Origin: Pacificimonas sp036351775
GTDB taxonomy: Bacteria; Pseudomonadota; Alphaproteobacteria; Sphingomonadales; Sphingomonadaceae
Assembly (NCBI GenBank): GCA_036351775.1
Contig: JAZBPX010000028.1
Span: 59,397 to 123,396 of the forward strand
Length of the DNA: 64,000 bases
Reading direction: 5' to 3'
A program made the translations under genes and the position numbers. Of this stretch, positions 43,589-52,482 are shown in pieces (positions within the stretch are counted from its first letter, which is position 1; every line of letters begins with the position of its first letter). The notes under the pieces were generated by a model. That model had not been told where the DNA came from. It worked only from the letters and a program-made list of their open reading frames with translations, and did no database searches.

Positions 43589-44956
43589 TCAGATCCTTTC
43601 GCTGCATTGGATGGAGGAGAAATCGACGGTGAAATAGTCCGCCGGGTAGTAGTTGGTTTCGGTGATGCGGCCTTGCCGGTCGTCGGCGACGCGGTTGTTC
43701 ACATTCATGACCGTCCGGCCGTCAGGCGTGCTTTCGAAGACCCGGCCCTCCTGCGGTACGGTGACGAGAATATTGCCATTCGGAAGGGGGTCGAGTTTGC
43801 CCTGAATGATCGTATTGAAGCGTTCCGTCGGCCATTCGGTCACCAGGTGGTCCTGGGCGAAGTCCGGCACCACCTTGATGATGTTTGCGACGTTTGCACC
43901 GGGCGTCCAGCCCGTTCCCCGGTGCTCCTCCGCCATCACATTGTTGTTGTTGAATACGGCGATCGTGCCGTCGGGAAGCCATTCCGGATCATGCTGGCGC
44001 ACCCACGGCCCATTGGACCACCAAAGGAACTCATGCGTGCGCGGATGGATGACACCAACGAAGTTCGGATTTCGGATTGACACAAGAAGTGAACCGACCG
44101 GAAATTGAGGAAAGGCATCTGCCAAGCGCGCTGGAAGAGGGTCCACATCGTTGGGATGCAGCAGGTCGCGGCCGTTGTCCTTCGCGACATACGTATGGCC
44201 GGATAGTCCGAGAGCCAGTCGAGCGGCGTAGGGGCTGGACGGCAGCACGTCGTCCAACATGCTGATGTTCTCAAGTTCTTGCCCGGTTTCGGAGTCAATG
44301 CGCACCAGCTGCTGATTGACATAGGCACCGTCACCGCCGCTCTTCCACGTCCAGATCGAGCCGTCATCGGCAAACTCAATTGAGTGGTGATAGTGGCCCT
44401 CGCGAGCCCAGACGACATCGCCGCAGGCGTCAATGCGCGCGAGCCGGTTGCCTTCGTCCCAGTTTGCGAGTGCGGAACCGTCTGGCATCAGGATCGTGGC
44501 GTGCGGTGCGTCGCCCTTGCCAGGCGGCGGGCCATTAGGGTCGAGCTGAAAATAATCGACCGGATATTCATGAACGACGTCGCCAGCCGGACCATAGATC
44601 CGAACTCCCCAGCGGTGGTCTGCCAGAAAGCCGTTGTGCGTTAGGTACCCACCGGTCTGCGCTCCGGTAAGCCGGGTCATCCCGGGCTCTGTCCAAACGT
44701 CATGCACTGGTGCGAAAACGGCGGGGTTTTCGAACGAGCCGATCTGGACACCCTTGATGACCTTGTTGAGAGATCGGGTGAACTCAAAGAAAGCCGGATT
44801 TCCGCGGGCCGCCAACAGGACCGCGATCGAAAAGGAAAGAAGCACGGCGAGGAGCAGCATAGCCACGCGCTCGATGACCTCCGAGCGTTGCCGTTCCGAC
44901 GCAGACGACCCATCTGTCGTCATGTTCGTCCCAGCTTCAACCACCCGTTCCGCCAT
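43589..44956 (-). CDS. Arylsulfotransferase (ASST)-family protein, membrane-anchored
   Basis: About 455 residues. An N-terminal hydrophobic helix (VAMLLLAVLLSFSIAVLLAA) anchors a periplasmic beta-propeller. Propeller features are HATILMPDGSALANW, HHSIEFADDGSIWTW, the ASST-type HDPEWLPDGTIAVFNNNN and LPNGNILVTVPQEGRVFE. ASST enzymes move sulfate between phenolic esters through a sulfated histidine, without PAPS. The ATG at 44956 has GGGAG upstream and is preferred over a TTG at 44971. It is divergent from valS and is the first gene of the sulfation-like group. Confidence 0.8.
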   Translation of the reverse strand: MAERVVEAGTNMTTDGSSASERQRSEVIERVAMLLLAVLLSFSIAVLLAARGNPAFFEFTRSLNKVIKGVQIGSFENPAVFAPVHDVWTEPGMTRLTGAQTGGYLTHNGFLADHRWGVRIYGPAGDVVHEYPVDYFQLDPNGPPPGKGDAPHATILMPDGSALANWDEGNRLARIDACGDVVWAREGHYHHSIEFADDGSIWTWKSGGDGAYVNQQLVRIDSETGQELENISMLDDVLPSSPYAARLALGLSGHTYVAKDNGRDLLHPNDVDPLPARLADAFPQFPVGSLLVSIRNPNFVGVIHPRTHEFLWWSNGPWVRQHDPEWLPDGTIAVFNNNNVMAEEHRGTGWTPGANVANIIKVVPDFAQDHLVTEWPTERFNTIIQGKLDPLPNGNILVTVPQEGRVFESTPDGRTVMNVNNRVADDRQGRITETNYYPADYFTVDFSSIQCSERI

Positions 44957-45101
44957 CACCGCCGCTCCCAACGCGTTCGTTTCAAGAGATTTGGTAGATG
45001 AAGAGAGTTAACGAAGCGTTCTCGGGCGAGAGAAAACCGGCACGGAAAAGCGATCCTCTCCGCTTGCTGCGCTGCGGCGGCGCTGGCAGGAAGCCGCGCC
45101 T

Positions 45102-47816
45102 ATGAGCGAGCAACAGATTCCAAAAACCTTCGACCCCGCCGATATCGAGGCGCGTTGGTATCCACACTGGGAAAAAACGGGCGCTTTCCGTCCGGAGCGG
45201 CCGGATGCAGGGCCGTGGACGCTGGTCAACCCGCCGCCGAATGTGACCGGCAGCCTGCATATCGGCCATGCGCTGGACAACACGCTGCAGGACGTGCTGG
45301 CGCGCTATGAACGGCTGCGCGGTAAGGATGCGAAGTGGGTCGTCGGCGTCGATCATGCCGGCATCGCCACGCAGATGGTTGTGGAACGCCAGCTTGCCGA
45401 GAAGCAGCAGAAGCGCACAGACTTCACCCGCGAGGAATTTGTAAAGAAGGTATGGGCTTGGAAGGAAGAGTCCGGCGGTCAGATCACGCGTCAGCTGCGG
45501 CGCCTCGGCTGTTCGATGGACTGGTCGAACGAGCAGTTCACCATGGACCCGCATTTCGTCCGCGCGGTCACGAAGGTCTTCGTCGATCTTTACAATGACG
45601 GTCTGATATACCGCGACAAGCGGTTGGTGAACTGGGATCCGGGTTTGAAGACTGCGATCTCGGACCTCGAGGTCGAGACGGTCGAGGTGAAGGGGCATTT
45701 CTGGCGGTTCAGATATCCGCTGGCGGATGGCGTCACGCTCGCCGATGGCCGGGACTATATCGAGGTGGCGACGACGCGACCGGAAACGATGCTCGCGGAT
45801 ATGGCGGTCGCAGTGCATCCGGATGATGAACGGTACGCGTCGGTCGTCGGCAACTTCGTCGAGCAGCCGATTACTGGTCGCCGCCTGAAGATTGTCGCGG
45901 ACGAGCATGCCGATCCGGAGCTTGGCTCTGGCGCGGTGAAGATCACGCCCGGTCACGACTTCAACGATTTCGAGGTGGGCAAGCGCGCCGGGATCGCCGC
46001 GGGCGACATGCTGAACATGTTCAATGCCGATGCCCACGTGGTGCAGACGCAGGACGGTCTGGTGCCGGATCAGTTCGTGGGGCTTGAGCGCTTTGCGGCG
46101 CGGGCGGCGGTGGTCGCCGAGCTGAAGCGGCTCGGCTGCCTGATCCCGCATGTGGCAAGGACCAAGGACGGCGAGGAGCAGGAGCTCGACGCCGAACCGC
46201 GCAGGATCCAGACCCCGTTCGGCGACCGGTCGAACGTGGTCATCGAACCGTGGCTGACCGATCAGTGGTATGTCGATGCCGAGAAGCTGGCCGTCGAACC
46301 GATGCGCGCCGTTCGCGAGGGCGACATCAACATCGTGCCGAAAAGCTGGGAAAAGACCTTCTTCAACTGGATGGAGAATATCCAGCCCTGGTGCGTGTCG
46401 CGCCAGCTCTGGTGGGGGCACCGGATCCCGGCGTGGTTCGACGACGATGGCAATGTGTTCGTCGCAATGAGCGAACAAGAGGCCGTTGACCAGGCGGGAG
46501 GCGGCACGCTGCGCCGCGACGAGGATGTCCTCGACACCTGGTTTTCATCCGCACTTTGGCCGTTCGCGACGCAGGGATGGCCCGAAGCGGATGTGAAGGG
46601 CGAAGGGCGTTATCCGAACGACGTCCTCGTGTCCGGCTTCGACATCCTGTTCTTCTGGGATGCGCGGATGATGATGATGGGCATGCATCTGCTCAGCGAT
46701 GTGCCGTTTCGCGACCTCTACCTGCACGGGCTGGTGCGCGCTGCCGACGGGCAGAAGATGTCGAAGTCGAAGGGCAATACCGTCGATCCGCTCGGCCTGA
46801 TCGACGACTATGGAGCCGATGCGCTGCGCTTCTTCATGACGGCGATGGAAAGCCAGGGCCGTGACATCAAGATGGATCAGGGGCGGATCGAGGGATACCG
46901 CAACTTCGCCACCAAGCTTTGGAACGCCGCGCGCTTTGCCCAAGGGTATGGGATTGGCGCATCAGACACGCTCGCGCCGCCCGCCGCGACGACGGCGGTG
47001 AACCAGTGGATCATCGGTGAGACGATCAGGACGGCGCAGGCGGTGGAGCTGGTGCTCGCCGACTACCGCTTCGACGCCTATGCCAGCACCATCTACCAAT
47101 TTACCTGGAACCGGTTCTGCGACTGGTATCTGGAGCTGATCAAACCTGTCTTGCAGGCCGAGGGCGGGCATGACGACGCTGCCGAAACCAAGGCCGTTGC
47201 GGGCTGGGTGCTCGACCAGATCCTAGTCATGCTGCACCCGGTCATGCCCTTCATTACAGAGGAGCTGTGGCACAAGCTGGGCGAGCGGCCCTATGACCTG
47301 ATCCTCGCCAAATGGGTCGAGGCGGACAGTCGGTCGATTTCGGCGGATGCGGCGGAAGAAGTCGACTGGCTGATCGAGCTGGTGACGGCAATCCGGTCCA
47401 GTCGCAGCGAGTTAAACGTTCCGGCGGGCGCGAAGCTGCCGCTGTTCGTTCGGGACGCCGAAGGCGGAACGGTAGAGCGGTTAGAGCGACAAGGCTCGGC
47501 ACTCGAACGGCTGGCGCGGATCGAGAGCGTTTCAAGTGACCCGGCACCCGCTGGCGGCGCGGCGCAAATCGTTGTCGGGGAGGCCACCTATGTGATTCCG
47601 CTTGAGGGCGTGATCGACATTGCTGCGGAGAAGGCGCGCCTGACCAAGAACCGCGATGCGGCGGCGAAGGAGGCAAAGGCGCTGGCCGGGCGGCTGTCGA
47701 ACGAAAACTTCATCGCTAAGGCCTCCGAAGCGGCGGTGGCGGAGGCCCGGACCAAGCTGGCCGACCGGACCGCCGAACAGGAACGGCTGGACGCGGCGCT
47801 GGACCGGCTGGGGTAG
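45102..47816 (+). CDS. valS: Valyl-tRNA synthetase
   Basis: A 904-residue class I aminoacyl-tRNA synthetase. HIGH lies in NVTGSLHIGHALDNTL (about residue 50) and KMSKS in GQKMSKSKGNTVDP (about 552). The editing domain contains TTRPETMLADMAVAVHP, and the C-terminal coiled-coil arm is typical of ValS (EKARLTKNRDAAAKEAKAL). Length and domain order are normal. Confidence 0.98.
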   Translation: MSEQQIPKTFDPADIEARWYPHWEKTGAFRPERPDAGPWTLVNPPPNVTGSLHIGHALDNTLQDVLARYERLRGKDAKWVVGVDHAGIATQMVVERQLAEKQQKRTDFTREEFVKKVWAWKEESGGQITRQLRRLGCSMDWSNEQFTMDPHFVRAVTKVFVDLYNDGLIYRDKRLVNWDPGLKTAISDLEVETVEVKGHFWRFRYPLADGVTLADGRDYIEVATTRPETMLADMAVAVHPDDERYASVVGNFVEQPITGRRLKIVADEHADPELGSGAVKITPGHDFNDFEVGKRAGIAAGDMLNMFNADAHVVQTQDGLVPDQFVGLERFAARAAVVAELKRLGCLIPHVARTKDGEEQELDAEPRRIQTPFGDRSNVVIEPWLTDQWYVDAEKLAVEPMRAVREGDINIVPKSWEKTFFNWMENIQPWCVSRQLWWGHRIPAWFDDDGNVFVAMSEQEAVDQAGGGTLRRDEDVLDTWFSSALWPFATQGWPEADVKGEGRYPNDVLVSGFDILFFWDARMMMMGMHLLSDVPFRDLYLHGLVRAADGQKMSKSKGNTVDPLGLIDDYGADALRFFMTAMESQGRDIKMDQGRIEGYRNFATKLWNAARFAQGYGIGASDTLAPPAATTAVNQWIIGETIRTAQAVELVLADYRFDAYASTIYQFTWNRFCDWYLELIKPVLQAEGGHDDAAETKAVAGWVLDQILVMLHPVMPFITEELWHKLGERPYDLILAKWVEADSRSISADAAEEVDWLIELVTAIRSSRSELNVPAGAKLPLFVRDAEGGTVERLERQGSALERLARIESVSSDPAPAGGAAQIVVGEATYVIPLEGVIDIAAEKARLTKNRDAAAKEAKALAGRLSNENFIAKASEAAVAEARTKLADRTAEQERLDAALDRLG

Positions 47817-47819
47817 AGC

Positions 47820-47927
47820 CTAAACCGAAATGTAGACCATGAAGCCGATGAGGAGAATCGCGGCGACGCCGAGCATCATCAGGAGGCGGCGGTCCTCGCC
47901 CGGTTTCATCCTGCGCTTGCGGGCCAT
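47820..47927 (-). CDS. 35-residue single-helix membrane protein coupled to ygfZ
   Basis: A tiny gene. The protein starts MARKRRMKPGEDRRLLMMLG and continues VAAILLIGFMVYISV: a basic N-terminus and one transmembrane helix near residues 16-35. Its ATG shares bases with the ygfZ stop (TGATG), and GGAGGAG lies just upstream inside ygfZ. It should therefore be translated by coupling. The basic cytoplasmic end gives an N-in orientation. Function unknown; such short basic one-helix proteins may assist a membrane complex. It ends 3 bases from the convergent valS stop. Confidence 0.72.
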   Translation of the reverse strand: MARKRRMKPGEDRRLLMMLGVAAILLIGFMVYISV

Positions 47928-48775
47928 CAGGCAGTCTCCTCCTCGGCGGTCGCGCTGTCATCGGCGTTCGCCCTGGGCAGCCAGTCGGGCCATGCGACTT
48001 CGGCCCGGTATTCACCAATGGCGAGCGGGCCGTCTGCATGTTCCAGCCGCAGATGCGCCATGCCGCGCCAGCCGTCCGGTGTTTCGGCAAGCGTCCGGAG
48101 CGTTCCGGCCGCTTTTCCGTCCCCGGTCTTCAGGTCGCGTTCGCCGCCCGGATCGCCGCTCAGTTTTACCGGCAGGACGCGCTTTCGGACCTTACCGCGG
48201 TAATTCATGCGCGCGGTGTTTTCCTGGCCGACGAAGCAGCCCTTTGTGAAGCTGACGCCGTTCAGGCGGTCGGCCGAGGATTCGAGCCACATCAGCTTTT
48301 CCGGCTCGAAGTCCGGCGAATCGGGCACGCCCAGCGTGATCCGCCGCGCCTCGTAATCCGCCAGCGTGCCGGTGACCGCGGCGGTGGCAGCGAGCCAGCG
48401 TTTTCCGAGCGCGGGAACGCGCGGGTCGTCGGCGGCGACCACCAGCGGCTCGTCCCAGGCGGCGAAGACGCGCTGTTCGACCGGGTCGATGTCGAGCGGC
48501 CGGCGCAGGCGGTAGCGGCGCAGCGCGGTCAGGGCCGGTTCCATGCGGTCCCTGTGCAGGTCGAGCAGGACCTCCTCCTGCCCGTCGCCGCCGGTGCCGC
48601 CCTGCCAGACGATCATGTCGGCGATCAGCTTGCCCTGCGCCGTCAGGAGGGCGGACCATGAAGGTGCCCCCTCCGCCACCAGCGCCACATCGTTTGTGAG
48701 AATGCCGTTCAGGAAGGCGCGGGCGTCCTCCCCATGAACCCGGATGACGGCGCGGTCGGACAGATGAACGATCAT
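47927..48775 (-). CDS. ygfZ: YgfZ/GcvT-family folate-binding protein
   Basis: About 282 residues, a GcvT-like fold that uses tetrahydrofolate to support iron-sulfur enzyme maturation. The signature KGCFVGQE (in FTKGCFVGQENTARMNYRGK) with its conserved Cys is present, as are LNGILTNDV and SALLTAQGKLIADM near the N-terminus. The start at 48775 (MIVHLSDRAVI) is preferred over one at 48862, which adds an Arg-rich extension. A 35-residue membrane protein is coupled to its stop. Confidence 0.92.
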   Translation of the reverse strand: MIVHLSDRAVIRVHGEDARAFLNGILTNDVALVAEGAPSWSALLTAQGKLIADMIVWQGGTGGDGQEEVLLDLHRDRMEPALTALRRYRLRRPLDIDPVEQRVFAAWDEPLVVAADDPRVPALGKRWLAATAAVTGTLADYEARRITLGVPDSPDFEPEKLMWLESSADRLNGVSFTKGCFVGQENTARMNYRGKVRKRVLPVKLSGDPGGERDLKTGDGKAAGTLRTLAETPDGWRGMAHLRLEHADGPLAIGEYRAEVAWPDWLPRANADDSATAEEETA

Positions 48776-49172
48776 ACCGATCGGCTTAGCGGATGCGCGC
48801 CGGGGTTGGAAAGCGGGTAAGCGGCCTCCTTTCGATCGCCAGCGAGTCGCTCTGTAGGTCACACTGGGTCACACCCCACGCGCGGGCGCGTGCGCGCGGG
48901 CAGTGGGCGGTGGGCGTAAGGCGGAGCCGGGGGACGCGGAAGGCGACACCGGCGCAAGTGTACGAAGGATGCGCTCGCACGGGGGCGCGAGTTCGGCGCG
49001 GTGCTGCGGGACGGGCGCGGCGTTGCGGTGTGAAGGCGCAGGTTCGGGCGGCGGCTTGGGCGGCGCGTGGGCATGGGCGGATTATGCCCATGACCTCTCC
49101 GAATAGGACAGGGGGAAAGCGCGGGGTTCCGGGGCGATTGCCAAGGACGGGCGCAGCGGCGAAGGGTGGGGC
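48776..49172. other. 397-base GC-rich intergenic region
   Basis: It lies between the divergent ygfZ and UPF0178 genes and so must hold both promoters. No convincing gene was found: the open frames here are Arg/Ala-rich and have no ribosome-binding site. An 8-base direct repeat GGTCACAC occurs at 48857-48864 and 48867-48874, ten bases (one helical turn) apart. It is followed by an alternating CG/GC-rich stretch to about 48910. This could be a regulator site; nothing more can be said. Confidence 0.5.
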
Positions 49173-49688
49173 GTGACTGCCGCCGAGCCTCCTGCCGATC
49201 CGCCCGTCAAGCCGCCAGCCGACGCGCCCAGCGCGCGCCGCATCCTGGTGGACGGCGATGCGTGCCCGGTGAAGGACGAGATCTACAAGGTGGCTTGGCG
49301 CGTGGAGGTGCCCGTCCTGATCGTGGCGAACGCCATGCTGCGCGTGCCGGACCACCCCCTGATCGCGTTCCAGCTGGTCGGCGGCGGGTTCGACGAGGCG
49401 GACGACCGGATCGTGGCGCTGGTGGACGCGCGCACGCACCGGGACGTGGTCATCACCACCGACATCGAACTGGCCGACCGCAGCCTGAAGGCGGGTGCCG
49501 CCGCCGTGCTCGCCCCGACGGGTAAGCCCTTCACCACCGCCAATATCGGCAGCGCCATGGCCACCCGCGCCATCATGGCCGACCTGCGCGCCGACGGCAG
49601 CCAGCGCGGCGGACCCGCCCCGTTCACGAAAGCGGACCGGTCGCGGTTCTTGCAGGCGCTGGATGGGGTGTTAAGTACTTGCCGGTAG
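49173..49688 (+). CDS. UPF0178 (YaiI/YqxD, DUF188) family protein
   Basis: A 171-residue protein with the family's PIN-like core. It begins ILVDGDACPVKDEIYKVA, has VGGGFDEADDRIVALV and ITTDIELADRSLKAGA, and ends with a GKPFTTANIGSAMATRAIMA block. The acidic residues suggest a metal-dependent nuclease-like site, but the family is biochemically uncharacterised. The start is a GTG with GGTGGGG upstream. The N-terminal ~20 residues are Pro/Ala-rich. Confidence 0.9.
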   Translation: MTAAEPPADPPVKPPADAPSARRILVDGDACPVKDEIYKVAWRVEVPVLIVANAMLRVPDHPLIAFQLVGGGFDEADDRIVALVDARTHRDVVITTDIELADRSLKAGAAAVLAPTGKPFTTANIGSAMATRAIMADLRADGSQRGGPAPFTKADRSRFLQALDGVLSTCR

Positions 49689-49703
49689 AGGGAGGAATCG
49701 TTT

Positions 49704-50849
49704 TTGCGTCAGTATTTGTTTGCGCTCGCACTCTGTCTCATGAGTGGCTTAGCTAATGAGAGTTTACGAGCGGCAGAAATTACAAAAATTCCAAGTGATG
49801 GTTTCGACTTTATCTTCATAGAAGGCGAGATCAGAGCTGGAGACTACCAGGAGTTTAATCGCGTCGCCGCAGAGTCTGATAGCGCAATCGTAGTGCTGGG
49901 CTCTGAAGGCGGGCTTATACGCCCCGCGATGTCGATCGGGCGGCTGGTCAAGGCGCGCCGGTTTGTAACGTTTGTTCCCTCAAACACTGACTGCTTGTCA
50001 GCCTGCGCTACTATTTGGGTGGCCGGAGAGAAACGACTGATGGCTAAAAGTGGACGGGTGGGATTTCACGCCGTTTACGATGGCCGATCTATGCTAGAAT
50101 CAGGTGAAGAAAATGCGGTCATCGGCAGATATTTAGCGTTGCTCGGTTTCGGGGAGGGCGCCGTTAGATTTATGACGAGGGCGGGGCCGGACCGGTTTGC
50201 TTGGCTGTCTGAGGAAAAAGGTCGAGAGCTCGGCATAAACTTCGTAGTGGTTCCGGACACGCGAAGAGAGTTGGATGAACCGGAAACGGAAACTGTAGCT
50301 AGCGGCGGTCCAAAGGATGAAGTTCGCGAAGATGCTCCTGCGAACCAACCTGATGAACCAAGGTATGCGAAGGAAGACGACACCGTCTCTGACTGGACGA
50401 ACGAATCAGACGGTAATGCTTGTGTAGCGAAGCTTATGAAGCTGGTCGAAGATGGGATCGAGAACCGCAGCGGCATCGAAATACGCTCTAGCGTTGGAAG
50501 CTTTGATTCGCTGGTCACATTCCAAAATGAACGTTTTCGCAGTCTCCGAGAGCGCCAAATCTATTTCATATCGCTTAGTTTCATTGGGGATGATGGCAAG
50601 ATATTCAGAGAAATGGAGGATTTGCGCATGATCGGGGTAACCGGCGAACGGGGCATGCCGGGGTTGCAGCACGTTTTCTCAGGCAACGATTTTCATGATA
50701 ACGTTAGCAGAAGCTCAGCTGTAGGCCTGACCATGAGCGGTCGGTTCGTCGATCTTTTTCAAATAGCCGGGAGTGCTGGCGCGATGGAAGAGTTCGCTGA
50801 TTGTCGCGGGATTGACGCCCTGCTGCTCGACGATCCGTTCGCTCAATAG
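49704..50849 (+). CDS. Exported ClpP/COG3904-like protein, lower GC than neighbours
   Basis: A 381-residue protein with a signal peptide (MRQYLFALALCLMSGLANE). A ClpP/crotonase-like core follows: IEGEIRAGDYQEF, LGSEGG, then DCLSACATIWVAGEKR with a candidate catalytic Ser99, and GRVGFHAVYD with His122. This pattern is what I know of COG3904 predicted periplasmic proteins. The C-terminal half (about 190-381) is acidic, then shows no recognised domain. The start is a TTG with GGGAGGAA upstream, 15 bases after the UPF0178 gene. Codon choice is visibly more A/T-rich than in all neighbours, suggesting recent transfer. Confidence 0.72.
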   Translation: MRQYLFALALCLMSGLANESLRAAEITKIPSDGFDFIFIEGEIRAGDYQEFNRVAAESDSAIVVLGSEGGLIRPAMSIGRLVKARRFVTFVPSNTDCLSACATIWVAGEKRLMAKSGRVGFHAVYDGRSMLESGEENAVIGRYLALLGFGEGAVRFMTRAGPDRFAWLSEEKGRELGINFVVVPDTRRELDEPETETVASGGPKDEVREDAPANQPDEPRYAKEDDTVSDWTNESDGNACVAKLMKLVEDGIENRSGIEIRSSVGSFDSLVTFQNERFRSLRERQIYFISLSFIGDDGKIFREMEDLRMIGVTGERGMPGLQHVFSGNDFHDNVSRSSAVGLTMSGRFVDLFQIAGSAGAMEEFADCRGIDALLLDDPFAQ

Positions 50850-50991
50850 CGGAACCGCTCGAAGGTTGGCTAAGACGGCCGGGCGAAAGGGGCCTGCGGT
50901 TTTCCTCCCGAACCCTTCTTGACCATTCCGTCGCGTCACCACGGGCTTGCACGACTTTCGCGTTTGCTGCTGGCGTAACCGTACGGACTGT

Positions 50992-51017
50992 GGATCCCGG
51001 ATCACGTCCGGGATGAC
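50992..51017. repeat. Palindromic repeat element
   Basis: ATCCCGGA (50994-51001), TCACG, TCCGGGAT (51007-51014), inside GGATCCCGGATCACGTC and GGGATGAC. It is of the same general type as other dispersed elements in the window. It sits in the 236-base gap between the ClpP-like gene and the convergent pyrC gene, where it may act as a terminator hairpin. The remainder of that gap shows no gene. Confidence 0.6.
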
Positions 51018-51085
51018 AGGTTGAGGGAGATGGTTTGCTGTCCTTATCGGTCGCGTTCGATCGCTTGGCGCATTTGGTTGCTCGC

Positions 51086-52192
51086 TTAGGTCGCGATCGA
51101 CCACTGGATGGGGCCAGGGGCGAATTCCACGAGGTTAGCCGGGATGCCGGTGTTTGTTTTGGAGTCTGCCGTGCCAGCTTGGTTGAGGGTAAGCTCTCCT
51201 TCATTCACCCCCAGCCCATAAAATGTCGGTCCGTTCACGCTCGCAAACGCTTCCAGCCGGTCCAGCGCGTCCTCCTCCGCGAACACCTTCGCATAGGCTT
51301 CGAGGGCGTGGGGGGCGTTGAAGATGCCGGCGCAGCCGCAGGCGCTTTCCTTGTCGGCGCGGGCGTGGGGGGCGCTGTCGGTGCCGAGGAAGAATTTTTG
51401 CGCGGCGCCCAGCTTTCCGGTGGCGGCGGCGCGCAGCGCCTGGCGGTGCTCCTCTCGCTTCAGGATCGGCAGGCAGTAAAGATGCGGGTTGATGCCGCCG
51501 GTGAAGATGTCCGTGCGGTTGTGAATGAGGTGATGCGGCGTGATGGTGGCGCCGACCGTCTCCGGCGCGTCCACGACGAACTGGGCCGCGTCCCTGGTGG
51601 TGATATGCTCGAACACGATCTTCAGCGCGGGGAAATCCCTGACAAGGCGGCTTAGCGTGCGGTCGATGAACACCGCCTCCCGGTCGAAAATGTCGATGTC
51701 GGCGTCTGTGACTTCGCCGTGGATGAGGAGGGGCATGCCGATATCCTGCATCGCCTCCAGCACCGGGTAGATATGCGCGACGTCGGTGACGCCGCTGTCC
51801 GAATTGGTGGTGGCGCCGGCGGGGTAGAGCTTGGCGGCGGTGAAGATGCCGTCCCCGTGGCCGCGGCGCAGCTCCTCGGCGGCGATGGTGTCGGTCAGGT
51901 AGGCGGTCATCAGCGGCTCGAAGGGGGCGGGCTCGTAACCCTCGGGCCGCGGATCGGGATCCTGGACGGCATCGAGGATGCGCTGGCGGTAGGCGGCGGC
52001 CTCCCTTGCCGTGGTGATGGGCGGCGAGAGGTTCGGCATGATGATCGCGCGGGCAAAGCAGCGCGCGGTGTAATGCGCGACGGCGCGGAGCATGGCCCCG
52101 TCGCGCAGGTGGACGTGCCAGTCGTCGGGGCGGCGAATGGTGAGGGTGTCGGGAAGGGGGGTGCTGGATGCAGGCATGGTGTTGGCGGTCAT
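51086..52192 (-). CDS. pyrC: Dihydroorotase, PyrC (class II) type
   Basis: Third step of pyrimidine synthesis. A 368-residue zinc amidohydrolase with IRRPDDWHVHLRDG (metal His-x-His), MPNLSPPITT, KLYPAGATTNSDSGV (carbamylated Lys), LLIHGEVTD, FEHITT and FFLGTDSAPHARADKESACG (metal Asp). Length and motifs fit the E. coli PyrC class. Its ATG is only 2 bases after the stop of the ParE-like toxin gene, so it may be transcribed from the toxin-antitoxin promoter. Confidence 0.96.
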   Translation of the reverse strand: MTANTMPASSTPLPDTLTIRRPDDWHVHLRDGAMLRAVAHYTARCFARAIIMPNLSPPITTAREAAAYRQRILDAVQDPDPRPEGYEPAPFEPLMTAYLTDTIAAEELRRGHGDGIFTAAKLYPAGATTNSDSGVTDVAHIYPVLEAMQDIGMPLLIHGEVTDADIDIFDREAVFIDRTLSRLVRDFPALKIVFEHITTRDAAQFVVDAPETVGATITPHHLIHNRTDIFTGGINPHLYCLPILKREEHRQALRAAATGKLGAAQKFFLGTDSAPHARADKESACGCAGIFNAPHALEAYAKVFAEEDALDRLEAFASVNGPTFYGLGVNEGELTLNQAGTADSKTNTGIPANLVEFAPGPIQWSIAT

Positions 52193-52194
52193 TC

Positions 52195-52482
52195 CTATTC
52201 GAGGCGCGCGATGTCCTGTGCGTGGTGGAGAACGGCGATGACAAGTATGTCATCGTCCTGCATGCGAAAGTAAATGCGGTGACTGGCCTGCGCGTAACTA
52301 CGAACATCGGTGCCGAGTTCGGGGCGCAGGCTGGCGATCTCAGGGCGGTCTGCGAGCCATGCGCATCGGTCAAGCAGCGCAGCGATATAGCGCTCGGCCT
52401 GTTCGCTACCGAACTGATGCCGCGTGTAGATTTCGATCTCCGCCAACTGAAAACGCGCCTGCGCAGTCAGTATGACGGTCAT
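52195..52482 (-). CDS. RelE/ParE-family toxin
   Basis: A 95-residue protein with the ParE/RelE fold pattern: ARFQLAEIEIYTRHQFGSEQ at the N-terminus, RPEIASLRPELGTDVRSY in the middle and the beta-strand ending HRIYFRMQDDDILVIAVLHH with AQDIARL. ParE toxins poison gyrase and RelE cleaves mRNA. The ParD-like antitoxin partner favours ParE. The ATG overlaps the antitoxin stop by 4 bases. Sequence shows no frameshift, so it looks intact. Confidence 0.88.
   Translation of the reverse strand: MTVILTAQARFQLAEIEIYTRHQFGSEQAERYIAALLDRCAWLADRPEIASLRPELGTDVRSYAQASHRIYFRMQDDDILVIAVLHHAQDIARLE

Noticed and set aside
48786..49439. Open frames on both strands in the ygfZ to UPF0178 gap
   Set aside because: Arg/Ala/Pro-rich products typical of GC-rich non-coding DNA; the minus frame also runs antisense into the UPF0178 gene. 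No start signals.
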